A stretch of 64,000 nt of DNA from Kurthia gibsonii (GCF_006539985.1 NZ_BJOB01000003.1:1-64000), one strand, 5' to 3'; counted from the first letter of the stretch, positions 36,869 to 46,098 are shown. Made by a program: numbers and translations. Notes: generated from the sequence alone by a model not told the origin.

Positions 36869-36916
36869 AACAGTCATAACAACTTACCTAAGTTGGTGGC
36901 TGTTTTTTTTTTTTTT
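36869..36916 (+). terminator. coaD terminator with 14-T tract
   Basis: ACAGTCA pairs with TGGCTGT outside and CAACTT with AAGTTG inside, followed by an uninterrupted run of 14 T. Confidence 0.92.
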
Positions 36917-37054
36917 GAAAAACAATGAGAACAAACGTTTCTTTTTTTGCGGAAAACTATCTACAAAACAGAAAAAAATGATAGAATAAAAAAGAAGTGG
37001 AATCAAAATATTCATCAAAACGTCCATTTATATCGAAAGAGGAGGTGCATGAGG

Positions 37055-38101
37055 GTGTCGAAAAAGAAGTTTGCCTTATTTTTAGTCATTTTAGCTATGG
37101 TTGTGACGTTTTTTGTCTATCCTTTAAACTATTACATTATGTCTCCAGGAGCGGCGTATGATTTAACGAAGTATGTAAAGGTAGAGGATGCGAAAACGCC
37201 GACAGATGGATCGCTCAGTATGATGACTGTAGCTGTAAGTGGGGCAACGCCTTTTACATATGTATTGGCGAAGTTCTCAGATGAAAAAGATATTTTAAAA
37301 GAAGAAGAAGTACGTGCACCAGAAGAGTCCGATACAGAGTATAATTTACGACAATTGAAGCTCATGACCGACTCGCAGTTTAATGCGAAATATATGGCCT
37401 TTAAAACGCTAGGAAGACCATATAAAGTAGACTACAAAGGTGTTTATGTGATTTATGTGTTAGAAAATGCGGCCGCCTCAAATGTTTTAAAAGCAGGAGA
37501 TGAAGTAAAAGCAATTGATGGTGAGAAAATTAAAACACACCAACAATTAGTTGATTACTTAGCAGACAAAAAAGATGGCGAGCGTGTAAGCTTAACATTT
37601 AAACGTGATGACAAAGTTTATACAAAAGATGTCACGTTAAAACCAATACCAGGTGCAAAAGGTAAGGTTGGTCTAGGTATTACATTCTCAGACAGTAAAT
37701 CGATTTCAACTACACCAGAAGTGAAGATTGATTCAGATGAAATTGGTGGACCTTCAGCTGGTTTGATGTTCACGCTTGAAATTATCGATCAATTAACAAC
37801 AGGCAATTTAGCAAAAGGTTATAAAATTGCTGGAACAGGTGAGATGTTGGAGAATGGTAAAGTCGGAAGAATTGGTGGTATTGATAAAAAAGTCATTGCC
37901 GCAAACAACCAAGGCATCGAAATTTTCTTTGCGCCAGATGATGAAATTACACCTGAAATGAAAAAAGCAGTTCCAGATATTCAATCAAACTATGAACTTG
38001 CAAAAGAAACAGCAAAAAAAATTGATAGTAAAATGGAAATCGTTCCTGTGAAAACATTAGATGATGCGATGACTTATTTAAATGAATTAAAACAAAAATA
38101 A
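37055..38101 (+). CDS. ylbL: SepM/YlbL-type PDZ serine protease (Lon-like)
   Basis: A membrane-anchored protease of 348 residues outside the cell. It has one TM segment (about 5-25), a PDZ domain (about 125-205) and a Lon-type proteolytic domain with catalytic Ser234 in GGPSAGL and Lys279 in GGIDKKV. Family members process peptide pheromones in streptococci (SepM) and YneA-like division inhibitors in Bacillus. GTG at 37055 is chosen, nine bases after GGAGG; ATG six bases earlier is too close to the site. It precedes the convergent tmcAL as in B. subtilis ylbL-ylbM. Confidence 0.92.
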   Translation: MSKKKFALFLVILAMVVTFFVYPLNYYIMSPGAAYDLTKYVKVEDAKTPTDGSLSMMTVAVSGATPFTYVLAKFSDEKDILKEEEVRAPEESDTEYNLRQLKLMTDSQFNAKYMAFKTLGRPYKVDYKGVYVIYVLENAAASNVLKAGDEVKAIDGEKIKTHQQLVDYLADKKDGERVSLTFKRDDKVYTKDVTLKPIPGAKGKVGLGITFSDSKSISTTPEVKIDSDEIGGPSAGLMFTLEIIDQLTTGNLAKGYKIAGTGEMLENGKVGRIGGIDKKVIAANNQGIEIFFAPDDEITPEMKKAVPDIQSNYELAKETAKKIDSKMEIVPVKTLDDAMTYLNELKQK

Positions 38102-38146
38102 AAAATAACCTCCAATGCTACACTTCAGCGTTGGAGGTTATTTTTA
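38102..38146. terminator. Bidirectional terminator between ylbL and tmcAL
   Basis: AATAACCTCCAATGC pairs with GCGTTGGAGGTTATT between A-run and T-run; its right end touches the tmcAL stop codon. Confidence 0.95.
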
Positions 38147-39331
38147 TAAGCGAATTGGTGGTGTTTGGAAGTCGAGGCGTGTGGTATTGGCACCTGTTCC
38201 AATCATGTATAAGTCAGTTGCACGCAAATCTAGCGCCAACATGTCATCATGTTTTTTAGGAATGCGACTGATTAAAGGTAATGTTAGTCTTTTCTTTTCT
38301 TGTGATAAATATTGTTGGCCTTTTTCTGTCATGCCGAGTACACGAATATACGACGGTGTTTGAAATATTGCTCGATGTTCTTTTGTATAGCCGACAAGTA
38401 TATGCGTCATCATACGTTGCAGACGCGTCCATGTATATCGTTTTGATTTTACATGTTTCATAAAGCCTTCAAATGTTGCATGCTCTTTTGCAGCTTCTAA
38501 AAATAAGAATTCAATTCCTTCTGACACATCGACATACTGACGCAAAGTCTCAGGCTTCATGCGTAATACTGTGAAACGAAAGAATGGATAAAAATGTGCC
38601 CAACTTGCGTAGTTTTGCGCTCCTTTTAATATGTCATATGCTGTAGACGGCATAAATTTTTCGAGTGTCTCTAATTGCTTGGTTTCAAAAAGAGCCTTTC
38701 GAATTCCTGTGGCACTTGCAATCGTTTTACGGTCATCTACATCGTCATGATAGCCTGCACCTTTTCTCTTTACAGTGGTTGATTGTAGACGATATTGATG
38801 TTTTTGTATTTGTTCATAATAATGATATCCGAGTATATTATTAGGCTGTGCTAAATCAAGTAATTTATGTTCAGTTTGTGACTGAATCTGTTTATGTGCA
38901 GTTTGAAGCGCTTGAGGATAGCTTAAACCTTTTTTAACTGCTTCTTGAATGATTTGTTGAGTTTGCTCGTGATGTTGCTCAAAAGCGTCATATGTGCTTT
39001 TAAATAGCTCAATTTGCCCACTCTCGCTACCAAAAGAGATTGACTGACAATTTAATGCTTCTAATAACGTAACACCACCATATGCAAAGTCCGTTGCATG
39101 ACCAGTTGCAAAAGCATAGGGAAGCTCAATGACGAGGTCTACACCATTTTGAAGCCCCATTTTCGCTCGTTGCCATTTGTTTAATAAAGCAGGTTCACCG
39201 CGCTGTAAAAAATGCCCACTCATCACAGCAACTAAGACATCAGCTTGCGTCTCTTTTCGTGCTGTTTTCACTTGATAATGATGCCCGTTGTGAAAGGGAT
39301 TATATTCCACAATAACTCCTGTTGCAATCAT
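38144..39331 (-). CDS. tmcAL: tRNA(Met) cytidine acetate ligase TmcAL
   Basis: Nucleotidyl-transferase-fold enzyme (formerly YlbM) that activates acetate with ATP to form ac4C34 on elongator tRNA-Met. The N-terminal ATGVIVEYNPFHNGHHYQ contains the HNGH signature (residues 14-17), and SGHFLQRGEPALLNKW is characteristic. The ATG at 39331 has AAAGGAGG seven bases before, so the product is 395 residues; the longer open frame is rejected. It is convergent with ylbL and divergent from the YceD-family gene. Confidence 0.94.
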   Translation of the reverse strand: MIATGVIVEYNPFHNGHHYQVKTARKETQADVLVAVMSGHFLQRGEPALLNKWQRAKMGLQNGVDLVIELPYAFATGHATDFAYGGVTLLEALNCQSISFGSESGQIELFKSTYDAFEQHHEQTQQIIQEAVKKGLSYPQALQTAHKQIQSQTEHKLLDLAQPNNILGYHYYEQIQKHQYRLQSTTVKRKGAGYHDDVDDRKTIASATGIRKALFETKQLETLEKFMPSTAYDILKGAQNYASWAHFYPFFRFTVLRMKPETLRQYVDVSEGIEFLFLEAAKEHATFEGFMKHVKSKRYTWTRLQRMMTHILVGYTKEHRAIFQTPSYIRVLGMTEKGQQYLSQEKKRLTLPLISRIPKKHDDMLALDLRATDLYMIGTGANTTRLDFQTPPIRL

Positions 39332-39457
39332 TGGCGTTCCTCCTTTATAATAGTAATTATGATTATAAACAGAGTTATATAGTAGTGACAAGAAAATATC
39401 TTGACATCTATTATTTCACATTATATAATCAATTCTGTTGTCTTGAGGTGATAAAAT

Positions 39458-39988
39458 ATGAAATGGGCAATCCCACAATTATCTAAATATCGCCAAAACG
39501 GGATGCCGGTTGATCAAATTGTTCAACTGGATGGTGTAATGTCTCGTAATAAAGATATTCGCCATATTACACCTGTTCATGTAAAAGGCTTTTGTACCTT
39601 TGGTGCAGAGCAAATGAACTGTCATTTTCATGTAACTGGTGAATTAACGCTTCCTTGTTCTCGTACATGGGAAGATGTCGTGTTCCCGCTTGATTTCGAA
39701 TCAGATGAAATTTTCAGATGGGGCGAAATTGCTGGTGAAGACGAACAGGATAATGTTCATCCTGTAGAGGGAGATGTTATCGATGTCACACCTGTATTAG
39801 AAGAACTAATTCTATTAGAGATTCCAATGCAAGTGTACAAGGAAGACGCGCAAATCATTCAACCGAAAAATGACGCTTGGTCATATACTACGGACGAAGA
39901 ACTTGCTCAACAGTCTGAAAAAGACGAAAAAAAAGTGGATCCAAGACTGGCTGATTTAGCTAAGTATTTTGATCAAACAGATGAATAA
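39458..39988 (+). CDS. ylbN: YceD/DUF177 family protein (YlbN)
   Basis: A protein of 176 residues with the DUF177 pattern: two cysteines ([19 protein letters not shown]) and an acidic C-terminal half. DUF177 genes precede rpmF in most bacteria and are linked to 23S rRNA or ribosome accumulation. Here rpmF follows 26 bases later in the same operon. The Cys spacing may bind metal or an intermediate; that is not known. Confidence 0.92.
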   Translation: MKWAIPQLSKYRQNGMPVDQIVQLDGVMSRNKDIRHITPVHVKGFCTFGAEQMNCHFHVTGELTLPCSRTWEDVVFPLDFESDEIFRWGEIAGEDEQDNVHPVEGDVIDVTPVLEELILLEIPMQVYKEDAQIIQPKNDAWSYTTDEELAQQSEKDEKKVDPRLADLAKYFDQTDE

Positions 39989-40014
39989 ATATCTGTAAGG
40001 AGGTGCCATCATCA

Positions 40015-40188
40015 ATGGCTGTACCATTTAGAAGAACTTCTAAAACTGCGAAACGTCAACGTCGTACGCATTTCAAACTTGCTGTACCAGGTATGGTAGC
40101 TTGCTCTAACTGTGGCGAACTAAAATTAGCTCACCACGTATGTAAAGCATGTGGACAATACAAAGGTAAAGAAGTAGTAAGCAAATAA
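40015..40188 (+). CDS. rpmF: 50S ribosomal protein L32
   Basis: A ribosomal protein of 57 residues that opens [20 protein letters not shown]. Two CxxC pairs (CSNCGE and CKACGQ) make it the zinc-binding form; no second zinc-free copy is visible in the window. The ATG at 40015 is 11 bases after AAGGAGG. It forms the standard ylbN-rpmF pair and is followed by a strong terminator. Confidence 0.97.
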   Translation: MAVPFRRTSKTAKRQRRTHFKLAVPGMVACSNCGELKLAHHVCKACGQYKGKEVVSK

Positions 40189-40207
40189 TTACAGTATTTG
40201 CACTTAC

Positions 40208-40250
40208 AAAGACCGTTAAAGAGACCATGGCTCTTTAACGGTCTTTTTCT
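40208..40250 (+). terminator. rpmF terminator
   Basis: AAAGACCGTTAAAGAG pairs perfectly with CTCTTTAACGGTCTTT around a 7-base loop. Confidence 0.95.
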
Positions 40251-40293
40251 TTTTGTTTTTAGAAAAACTAATCATCACTTTTCTCTTCGAAAA

Positions 40294-40405
40294 ACGTTTT
40301 CTGTGTACATAGCTTTAAGCTCCTCGTCGCTTCGATCCTGTGGAGTTTTCAGTTCATGCCACTTTCAGTAGGAGTCGTTTTCTCAGCGTTCACGCATTGT
40401 ATTCT
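40294..40405. repeat. Decayed copy of a Bacillales dispersed intergenic repeat
   Basis: On the minus strand the block reads like the common bacillus repeat with CGACTCCT, then an ACTCC-CAGGATCGAAGCGACGAGGAG core, then a GCTATG and ACAGAAAACG end. Several expected GC positions have become A or T, so the copy looks old. The 458-base gap from rpmF to the lipoprotein gene holds the rpmF terminator, this element and AT-rich sequence with no other gene seen. Confidence 0.6.
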
Positions 40406-40647
40406 CTTTTTAGAAAATCGTGTCTTTATTATTTTCTATTCTCATTAAAATACGAAGTTTATAATTCAAAGTTTTTGTAAGGAGATGTTTATCCGATTGA
40501 TATATAGTGGGGCAGTTAATAAATACGTTGAATAATCTAAATAGAAAATCAAATTTAATCAAATTTGTAATTTAAAACTAAAATAAACTTAACTTAATAA
40601 GTATTATATGTTATTATTTACTAAAAATGCATATTAGGAGATTAAAT

Positions 40648-41211
40648 GTGAAAAAAAGTATTTATTCGTTATCCGTTTTAATTGTGTCTTTATTTTTAGT
40701 AGCATGTGGTTCGGATAAAGAATCTAATGATTCAGAAAGTTATGTTGGTTCTATTTCGGTTTCTTCGCAAGCTAATTTATCAGAATATCCAGAAGGTGTA
40801 CAAGATGGAACGATATCTCCAGCTTTTTATGACGGAGTTAAAAATTATATTGATACAGAATTTATAACTTCTACAGGAGAGATTAATGAGATGATAAGAG
40901 AAATTCAAAATGATTCAAATTATCTTTCTGACGAAGAAAACCTTGCAAAACTTTTGAAACTCGTACAAGAAGGAAAAAGAAATTTAAACAGCATAAAACT
41001 TATTCCAGTAACAGAGGCAGATCAAGAACTTTATGGATTTATTTCGGAAGCTATAACTCATAGAAGTGTTTCTTATAATTATTTAATAGAATACTGCTCG
41101 AAAAATGATTCTACGTATTTAAGGATTTATAAAGACGATTATAAAACGCTTGCTACCAAGTACAATTATATTTTGGATCTCGTAGAAGAATTTAAATTAG
41201 AAAATAATTAA
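40648..41211 (+). CDS. Putative lipoprotein, unknown
   Basis: A protein of 187 residues with a clear lipoprotein signal: a basic start KKS, hydrophobic core, and lipobox LVAC with Cys20 followed by Gly-Ser. The mature part is acidic and mostly helical; no domain is recognised. GTG 40648 is the start, seven bases after AGGAG. Base composition is much richer in A and T than the neighbours, and the gene stands where ylbO-panE type genes are found in relatives, so it looks like an acquired or lineage-specific gene. Confidence 0.8.
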   Translation: MKKSIYSLSVLIVSLFLVACGSDKESNDSESYVGSISVSSQANLSEYPEGVQDGTISPAFYDGVKNYIDTEFITSTGEINEMIREIQNDSNYLSDEENLAKLLKLVQEGKRNLNSIKLIPVTEADQELYGFISEAITHRSVSYNYLIEYCSKNDSTYLRIYKDDYKTLATKYNYILDLVEEFKLENN

Positions 41212-41296
41212 ATAGTATGTTCAATAAGGGGAATTTAGTTACAAGTTTATTCTCAAGATGCTCCAAAACTAATAATATAATATATGAGGTGAGAAA

Positions 41297-41560
41297 ATGC
41301 ATGGAAAATATACTCGCAAATATTCTTATGAAATATCTAATATTAAACAAATTTTAAATAAGCTGAGTAAAGGGAATTATTATGAAAAAACACAAAATAA
41401 GGCACATGGCTCTTTAGCGAAAAATATTTGTGAATTAGAAGTTAGATTTGAAGAATTATTAGAGAAGTTAGATGGCAATATTGATTCAGATTTAGCGAAA
41501 ACATTGCAAAAAAAGAAAGAAATTGAAAAAAGTAGTAGTATAGAAAATGAAAATCATTAA
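41297..41560 (+). CDS. Small hypothetical protein
   Basis: A protein of 87 residues, charged and helical, with no membrane segment; a Glu-rich centre (CELEVRFEELLEKLDG) could form a coiled coil. GAGGTGAG lies shortly before the ATG. It follows the lipoprotein gene on the same strand by 85 bases and shares its extreme AT richness, so both may belong to one acquired unit. No family recognised; the call as a true gene is moderate. Confidence 0.55.
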   Translation: MHGKYTRKYSYEISNIKQILNKLSKGNYYEKTQNKAHGSLAKNICELEVRFEELLEKLDGNIDSDLAKTLQKKKEIEKSSSIENENH

Positions 41561-41675
41561 TTGAAAGAAGTTTAATCTAAAGTTTTTAAATATTATTATT
41601 AGGACAATTAATATTATAAAGTTGTTGAAACGTGTAGTTATAGTAGAACCAGGTATGATTTTAGTTTAAATAGAG

Positions 41676-41712
41676 ACATATAAGGTGAATGATCACTTTA
41701 TATGTTTTTTTA
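41676..41712 (+). terminator. Terminator closing the accessory patch
   Basis: ACATATAAGGTGA pairs with TCACTTTATATGT (one wobble) and leads into seven T. It lies in a 244-base gap that otherwise shows nothing recognisable. Confidence 0.88.
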
Positions 41713-41804
41713 TGTAAAAATTAAAAATATTGCGCTCATTTCAAAAAAACGCTACGCTATTACTAGGTAATAATGAACCATTATTCATAAAAAGGGGTGT
41801 TTGT

Positions 41805-42566
41805 ATGAGTTATACAATCGAAGAAAAAGAAGGCGTACTATTATTTACATTAAATCGACCAAAACGCCGCAATGCGATTAATGATGAGTTGATGGAAGGA
41901 TTTAAAGAAGTGATTCATTACGTACATACACATGATACGGTGCGTTTTTTAGTGATTACAGGGAGTGGTGAAAAAGCTTTTTGTTCAGGGGGAGATTTAG
42001 CAGAGTTCCATTCGCTTGTGACAGAAGAACAGGCTTTTTCAATGCTCAGTAAGATGGCAGAAATCTTATATGAATGGGCAACGCTACCTATTCCGACAAT
42101 TGCCTTAATTAATGGTGCAGCAGTTGGTGGTGGTTGTGAAATTGCCACTGCTTGCGACTTCCGTATCATTGCACGTGAAGCGAAGTGTGGTTTTATCCAA
42201 GGTACATTAGCAATCACTTCTGGTTGGGGCGGTGCAACATATTTATTTGAACGTGGACTCCGTCATGACCGCGCATTAAAAATGTTAGTCGATGCACAAG
42301 TTTATGATAGTGCACAATTAGAAGAAGTGGGCTTTGCGACAAAGATTTATGATGGGGATAAATTTGTAGCATTAGATCAATTTATTGAGTATATGCGTAA
42401 AATTAATCCTGGCGTACATCGTGCTTATAAAGAGATTGAAATACGTAAGTGGACGGAGAAAAATTTAAAACAACGTGTAATGGAAGAAGTGGCGCAATGT
42501 GCGAAATTATGGGAAGCAGATGCGCATTTAGAAGCAGTAGAACGATTTTTAGCAAAATCGAAATAA
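41805..42566 (+). CDS. Enoyl-CoA hydratase/isomerase family protein
   Basis: A crotonase-fold protein of 253 residues. The oxyanion-hole segments AFCSGGDL (58-65) and GGGCEIATACDFRI (108-121) are present. Of the two catalytic glutamates of true hydratases, Glu112 is kept but the second position aligns to Gly133, so it may act as a decarboxylase, isomerase or proofreading enzyme rather than a hydratase. The ATG at 41805 follows AAGGGG; earlier in-frame codons are rejected. A gene of this kind lies between rpmF and bshC in Planococcaceae relatives. Confidence 0.88.
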   Translation: MSYTIEEKEGVLLFTLNRPKRRNAINDELMEGFKEVIHYVHTHDTVRFLVITGSGEKAFCSGGDLAEFHSLVTEEQAFSMLSKMAEILYEWATLPIPTIALINGAAVGGGCEIATACDFRIIAREAKCGFIQGTLAITSGWGGATYLFERGLRHDRALKMLVDAQVYDSAQLEEVGFATKIYDGDKFVALDQFIEYMRKINPGVHRAYKEIEIRKWTEKNLKQRVMEEVAQCAKLWEADAHLEAVERFLAKSK

Positions 42567-42637
42567 GGATAACATTGAAATCTAGAAATGCACTTATTAT
42601 ACTGATGTAAGAATAAACAGAACGGATGTGTAATCAA

Positions 42638-43021
42638 GTGAGTGTATTATTTAGCGTCCTTCATCTCATCGTACTCTATCCTTTTTTAGTGTTCTTTTTT
42701 CTTTTTTTCTTATTGAAAAGATTCAAACGTACAAAAGGAAATGCGATGCATCGAGCGATGGATGTCACAACATGTATATTACTATTTTCAATTCAAGCGC
42801 TTTGTCAAACAGTATATGGCTATGATTTAGGTGTTCTCATTCAGATTCTTGTTACGCTTACTTTTATGGCGATTGTACTTCGCAAATGGTACAAGAATCC
42901 AGAAGTACAAGTAGCGAAAATCTTTAAAAAATTTTGGCGGATTCTTTTTTTAGTATTATCAAGTATCTATTTAACTATGTTACTCGTCTATGCTATTTTA
43001 AAATCTATTGAATTATTTTAA
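42638..43021 (+). CDS. DUF3397 family membrane protein
   Basis: A protein of 127 residues with four membrane helices, a basic loop after the first helix (KRFKRTKGNAMHRAMD) and the later VLRKWYKNPEV segment. The pattern and the place just before bshC fit DUF3397, function unknown. The GTG at 42638 is preferred because GGATGTG is seven bases before it; an ATG at 42626 lies inside that site. Confidence 0.75.
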   Translation: MSVLFSVLHLIVLYPFLVFFFLFFLLKRFKRTKGNAMHRAMDVTTCILLFSIQALCQTVYGYDLGVLIQILVTLTFMAIVLRKWYKNPEVQVAKIFKKFWRILFLVLSSIYLTMLLVYAILKSIELF

Positions 43022-43059
43022 AGACAGTGAGCAGTTTTTTTCTACAACGACCTAGATAG

Positions 43060-43068
43060 TGCTATACT
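43060..43068 (+). promoter_or_regulatory. Extended -10 promoter of bshC
   Basis: TGC followed by TATACT at 43063-43068, about 36 bases before the bshC ATG. The -35 is poor. Confidence 0.5.
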
Positions 43069-43103
43069 TTTCATATTCACTGTTTGAAGAGGAGAACGTA
43101 ATA

Positions 43104-44717
43104 ATGAAATTGGAACAAGTACAAGTGGAAAATACAAACCAATTACTTCAAGATTATCAAAATCAGCAAGAAGCAATTTGTCGTTTTTTTCATTTCAAAA
43201 ATGAACAATCCGCTTTTGAAGCGCGTTTACAAGAATTAAAGCAACACCCGATTCGTCGAAAAGAATTAGTCAGTGTGATGCGTCAATATATGCAAAAATT
43301 TGCAACATCTGAAAAAATCGAGCAACATTTAAAAGAATTAGAACAAGATGCAGTAGCAGTTGTTGGTGGCCAACAAGCAGGTCTTTTAACAGGGCCACTT
43401 TATTCGGTTAATAAAGCAATCTCTGTATTGTTGTTAGCGAAAGAACAACGCGAACAATTGGGTGTACCTGTTGTGCCGATTTTTTGGGTGGCAGGAGAAG
43501 ATCATGATTTAGATGAGATTAACCATACATTCTATGCAGCAGGTAATCGTTTATTAAAACACACATATGTAGAAGAAGGTCGTGTTAAAACGATGGCTTC
43601 TGCAACGAAGCTTCGTCTAGATGAGGTAGAGAAATGGATTAAGCAGCTATTTAAGCAATTCGGTGAAACAGCTTATACAAAAGAATTATTAGCATATGTT
43701 TTAGAAGTTGCTCAAACAAGTCATACATATACAGATTTCTTCGTGAAATTAATGAATGACTTATTTAAAGAGCAGGGGTTACTATATTTAGATGCTGCAG
43801 ATCCAGCACTGCGTCAATATGAAGCGCCTTATTTTAAACGTTTAATTGAGCATGCGGCAGAGATTGCTACAGTTGTGACGAAGCGTGAGAGAGATTTAGA
43901 AGAAGCAGGATACGGTTCGCCGATTGGTGCGACAGAAAATGCAGCGAATCTATTCTATGTACGTGATGGAGAGCGTTATTTATTAACACGACATGATGGG
44001 TATTTTATGAATCAATCTGCTAATGTTCGCTTTACGAAAGAACAATTAATGCAGTTAGTAGATGAAGAAGTCTGTTTAAGTAATAATGTTGTGACGCGTC
44101 CAATGATGCAAGAAATGGTATTACCTGTTTTATCATTCGTAGGCGGCGCAGGTGAGCTTGCATACTGGGCTACTTTGAAAGATGGTTTTGAAGTACTAGG
44201 CTTACGTGTGCCAATCTTCACACCACGTATGAACTTTACTTATGTAACGAGAGAGACAGCTTCTAATTTAGAATTAATCGGTCTCACTGCGAAAGAAGCA
44301 ATTGAAGGTGGTATTTCTTCGAAAAAAGAAGCATTTGATGCTAAAGTATATGATCGTGAAGCGAAAGAAGCGATTGAACGTGCGAAGCGATTGCTAGCTG
44401 AACAATACGAAATAATTCAACGTCATATTGAAGAACATGATTTACATGTAGAGCGTGTTGTGAAAAAGAATCTTGCTTTTCATAAAGAACAGTTTGACTT
44501 CTTAATGAAACAAATTGAAAAAGATGTCCGTTTAAAACATGATGTTGCTTATCGTCGTTTTGAACAAGTGGAACAGGAATTACTTCCGATGGGGGGATTC
44601 CAAGAACGTGTTTACACGCCGTTCCCTTACTTAAATCAATATGGAAAACTATTTATTCGTGATTTATTCACATTATCTCTAAAAACATCTAAGTTGCATC
44701 AAATTATTTATTTATAA
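43104..44717 (+). CDS. bshC: Bacillithiol biosynthesis cysteine-adding enzyme
   Basis: Last enzyme of bacillithiol synthesis; it joins cysteine to glucosamine-malate. The 537-residue product has the Rossmann-like core GGQQAGLLTGPLYSVNKAI near 91-109, FWVAGEDHDLDEINH near 130-145 and a C-terminal coiled coil. ATG 43104 is chosen with GAGGAG nine bases before; the open frame upstream runs over the promoter. Its place just before the division cluster is the yllA locus of B. subtilis. A terminator follows. Confidence 0.95.
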   Translation: MKLEQVQVENTNQLLQDYQNQQEAICRFFHFKNEQSAFEARLQELKQHPIRRKELVSVMRQYMQKFATSEKIEQHLKELEQDAVAVVGGQQAGLLTGPLYSVNKAISVLLLAKEQREQLGVPVVPIFWVAGEDHDLDEINHTFYAAGNRLLKHTYVEEGRVKTMASATKLRLDEVEKWIKQLFKQFGETAYTKELLAYVLEVAQTSHTYTDFFVKLMNDLFKEQGLLYLDAADPALRQYEAPYFKRLIEHAAEIATVVTKRERDLEEAGYGSPIGATENAANLFYVRDGERYLLTRHDGYFMNQSANVRFTKEQLMQLVDEEVCLSNNVVTRPMMQEMVLPVLSFVGGAGELAYWATLKDGFEVLGLRVPIFTPRMNFTYVTRETASNLELIGLTAKEAIEGGISSKKEAFDAKVYDREAKEAIERAKRLLAEQYEIIQRHIEEHDLHVERVVKKNLAFHKEQFDFLMKQIEKDVRLKHDVAYRRFEQVEQELLPMGGFQERVYTPFPYLNQYGKLFIRDLFTLSLKTSKLHQIIYL

Positions 44718-44725
44718 GCGTAAAG

Positions 44726-44763
44726 TAGGTTTTAGCTCAAAAAATGCTAAAACCTATTTTTTA
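44726..44763 (+). terminator. bshC terminator
   Basis: TAGGTTTTAGC pairs with GCTAAAACCTA and leads into six T. Confidence 0.92.
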
Positions 44764-45141
44764 TGTTTTTTATGTAAAAGAATGGGTAAATAATAAGTGT
44801 GCAATTTTTATATGGAATAATGTTGAGTCTAAAGAACTGAAAAACTTTTAAGTATATAGTTGTACTTTCAGGTAAAAGAGTATAGTATATTACTGGAAAA
44901 TAATAGAAAAATATAAAAACAACTGAATAACACTGAATTTACCCATGCTAAATTTATATGTTGATGTGAAATTTAGTTAAACTACCGTATATGGTGGTGG
45001 AAAAGCAAGGAATGTGGTACATTAATTTCATACATAGGACTTTATTTACTTGTGTATGATAAAATTATTTGAATAAAAACCGATATAGTTAAAGGGTTTT
45101 ACGAATAAATAAAAGATTTAAGAAATATGGAGGATTTGAAC
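44764..45141 (+). other. Gene-free leader upstream of rsmH; mraZ missing
   Basis: Bacillales usually have mraZ here, but no ORF of that size or sequence is present. The region is very AT-rich and contains an inverted repeat CTAAATTT/AAATTTAG (44948-44976), a small CTACC/GGTGG hairpin (44982-44997), and two GTGG boxes a short way apart near 44990-45015 that could be leftovers of an mraZ-type operator. The division-cluster promoter should lie here, but I could not place it with confidence. Confidence 0.5.
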
Positions 45142-46080
45142 ATGTTCAATCACACAACAGTATTATTAAAGGAAACAGTCGATGAATTGAACGTTCGTCC
45201 GGATGGAATTTATGTAGATTGTACACTTGGTGGAGCAGGTCATAGTGAATACCTTGTACAACAACTTTCTGAACAAGGACGCTTGATTTGTTTTGATCAA
45301 GATACAACAGCAATTGAAAATGCAAAAATAAAATTAGCGCCATACATAGACCGTGTAACATTTGTTCATTCTAATTTTCGTTATTTACAACAAGAGCTTG
45401 CGAATTTAGGGATTTCAAAAGTAGATGGTGTTTTGTATGATTTGGGTGTATCTTCCCCGCAATTAGATAATGCAGAGCGTGGATTTAGTTATCATCAAGA
45501 TGCAGCACTTGATATGCGGATGGATCAAACAGCTCCGCTAACAGCTTTTGAAGTAGTGAACGAATGGTCATATGCGGAACTTGTTCGTATCTTTTATCGT
45601 TATGGAGAAGAGAAGTTCTCAAAACAAGTAGCACGTAAAATCGAAGAAGCACGTGAAAAATCACCGATTGAAACAACAGGACAACTTGTTGAATTAATTA
45701 AAGCAGGTATTCCAGCAGCAGCACGACGTAAAGGTGGGCACCCTGCGAAACGAATTTTCCAAGCAATTCGAATTGCTGTAAATGATGAATTAGGTGCAGC
45801 GGAAGAATCCCTTCAACAAGCACTGGATGTCATTGATGTAGGTGGACGTGTAAGTGTTATCACATTCCATTCTTTAGAAGATCGTTTAACAAAAACAATT
45901 TTTAAAGAAGTATCATCTGTTCCAGAATTACCACCAGGTCTGCCGATTATTCCAGACCACTTGCAACCTAAATATAAGCTAGTAAACCGTAAACCAATTC
46001 TTCCAACTGAAGAAGAACTTGCTGTAAATAATCGTTCGAGATCAGCAAAATTACGTGTAATTGAAAAAATCAAATCATAA
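45142..46080 (+). CDS. rsmH: 16S rRNA (cytosine1402-N4)-methyltransferase RsmH
   Basis: SAM-dependent enzyme (MraW) that methylates C1402 of 16S rRNA; 312 residues. The SAM site [17 protein letters not shown] near 27-43 and the blocks [27 protein letters not shown] and [15 protein letters not shown] are typical. ATG 45142 is chosen since GGAGG lies eight bases before it; the in-frame ATG at 45127 overlaps that site. First gene of the division cluster here, followed 18 bases later by ftsL. Confidence 0.96.
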   Translation: MFNHTTVLLKETVDELNVRPDGIYVDCTLGGAGHSEYLVQQLSEQGRLICFDQDTTAIENAKIKLAPYIDRVTFVHSNFRYLQQELANLGISKVDGVLYDLGVSSPQLDNAERGFSYHQDAALDMRMDQTAPLTAFEVVNEWSYAELVRIFYRYGEEKFSKQVARKIEEAREKSPIETTGQLVELIKAGIPAAARRKGGHPAKRIFQAIRIAVNDELGAAEESLQQALDVIDVGGRVSVITFHSLEDRLTKTIFKEVSSVPELPPGLPIIPDHLQPKYKLVNRKPILPTEEELAVNNRSRSAKLRVIEKIKS

Positions 46081-46098
46081 AAGATGAGGAGTGAGACG

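Noticed and set aside
36903-36916. Run of 14 T as a possible phase-variable tract
   Set aside because: It is the tail of the coaD terminator and not in a coding or promoter position.
36947-37054. N-terminal extension of the YlbL protease from ATG 36947
   Set aside because: The extension is Lys/Asn-rich with no family match and the GTG at 37055 has GGAGG nine bases before it.
38115-38463. Plus-strand ORFs inside the end of tmcAL
   Set aside because: They are antisense shadows of a conserved gene and begin in a terminator.
44982-45015. GTGG boxes as a functional MraZ operator
   Set aside because: Only two boxes with irregular spacing and no mraZ nearby; kept only as a possible relic.
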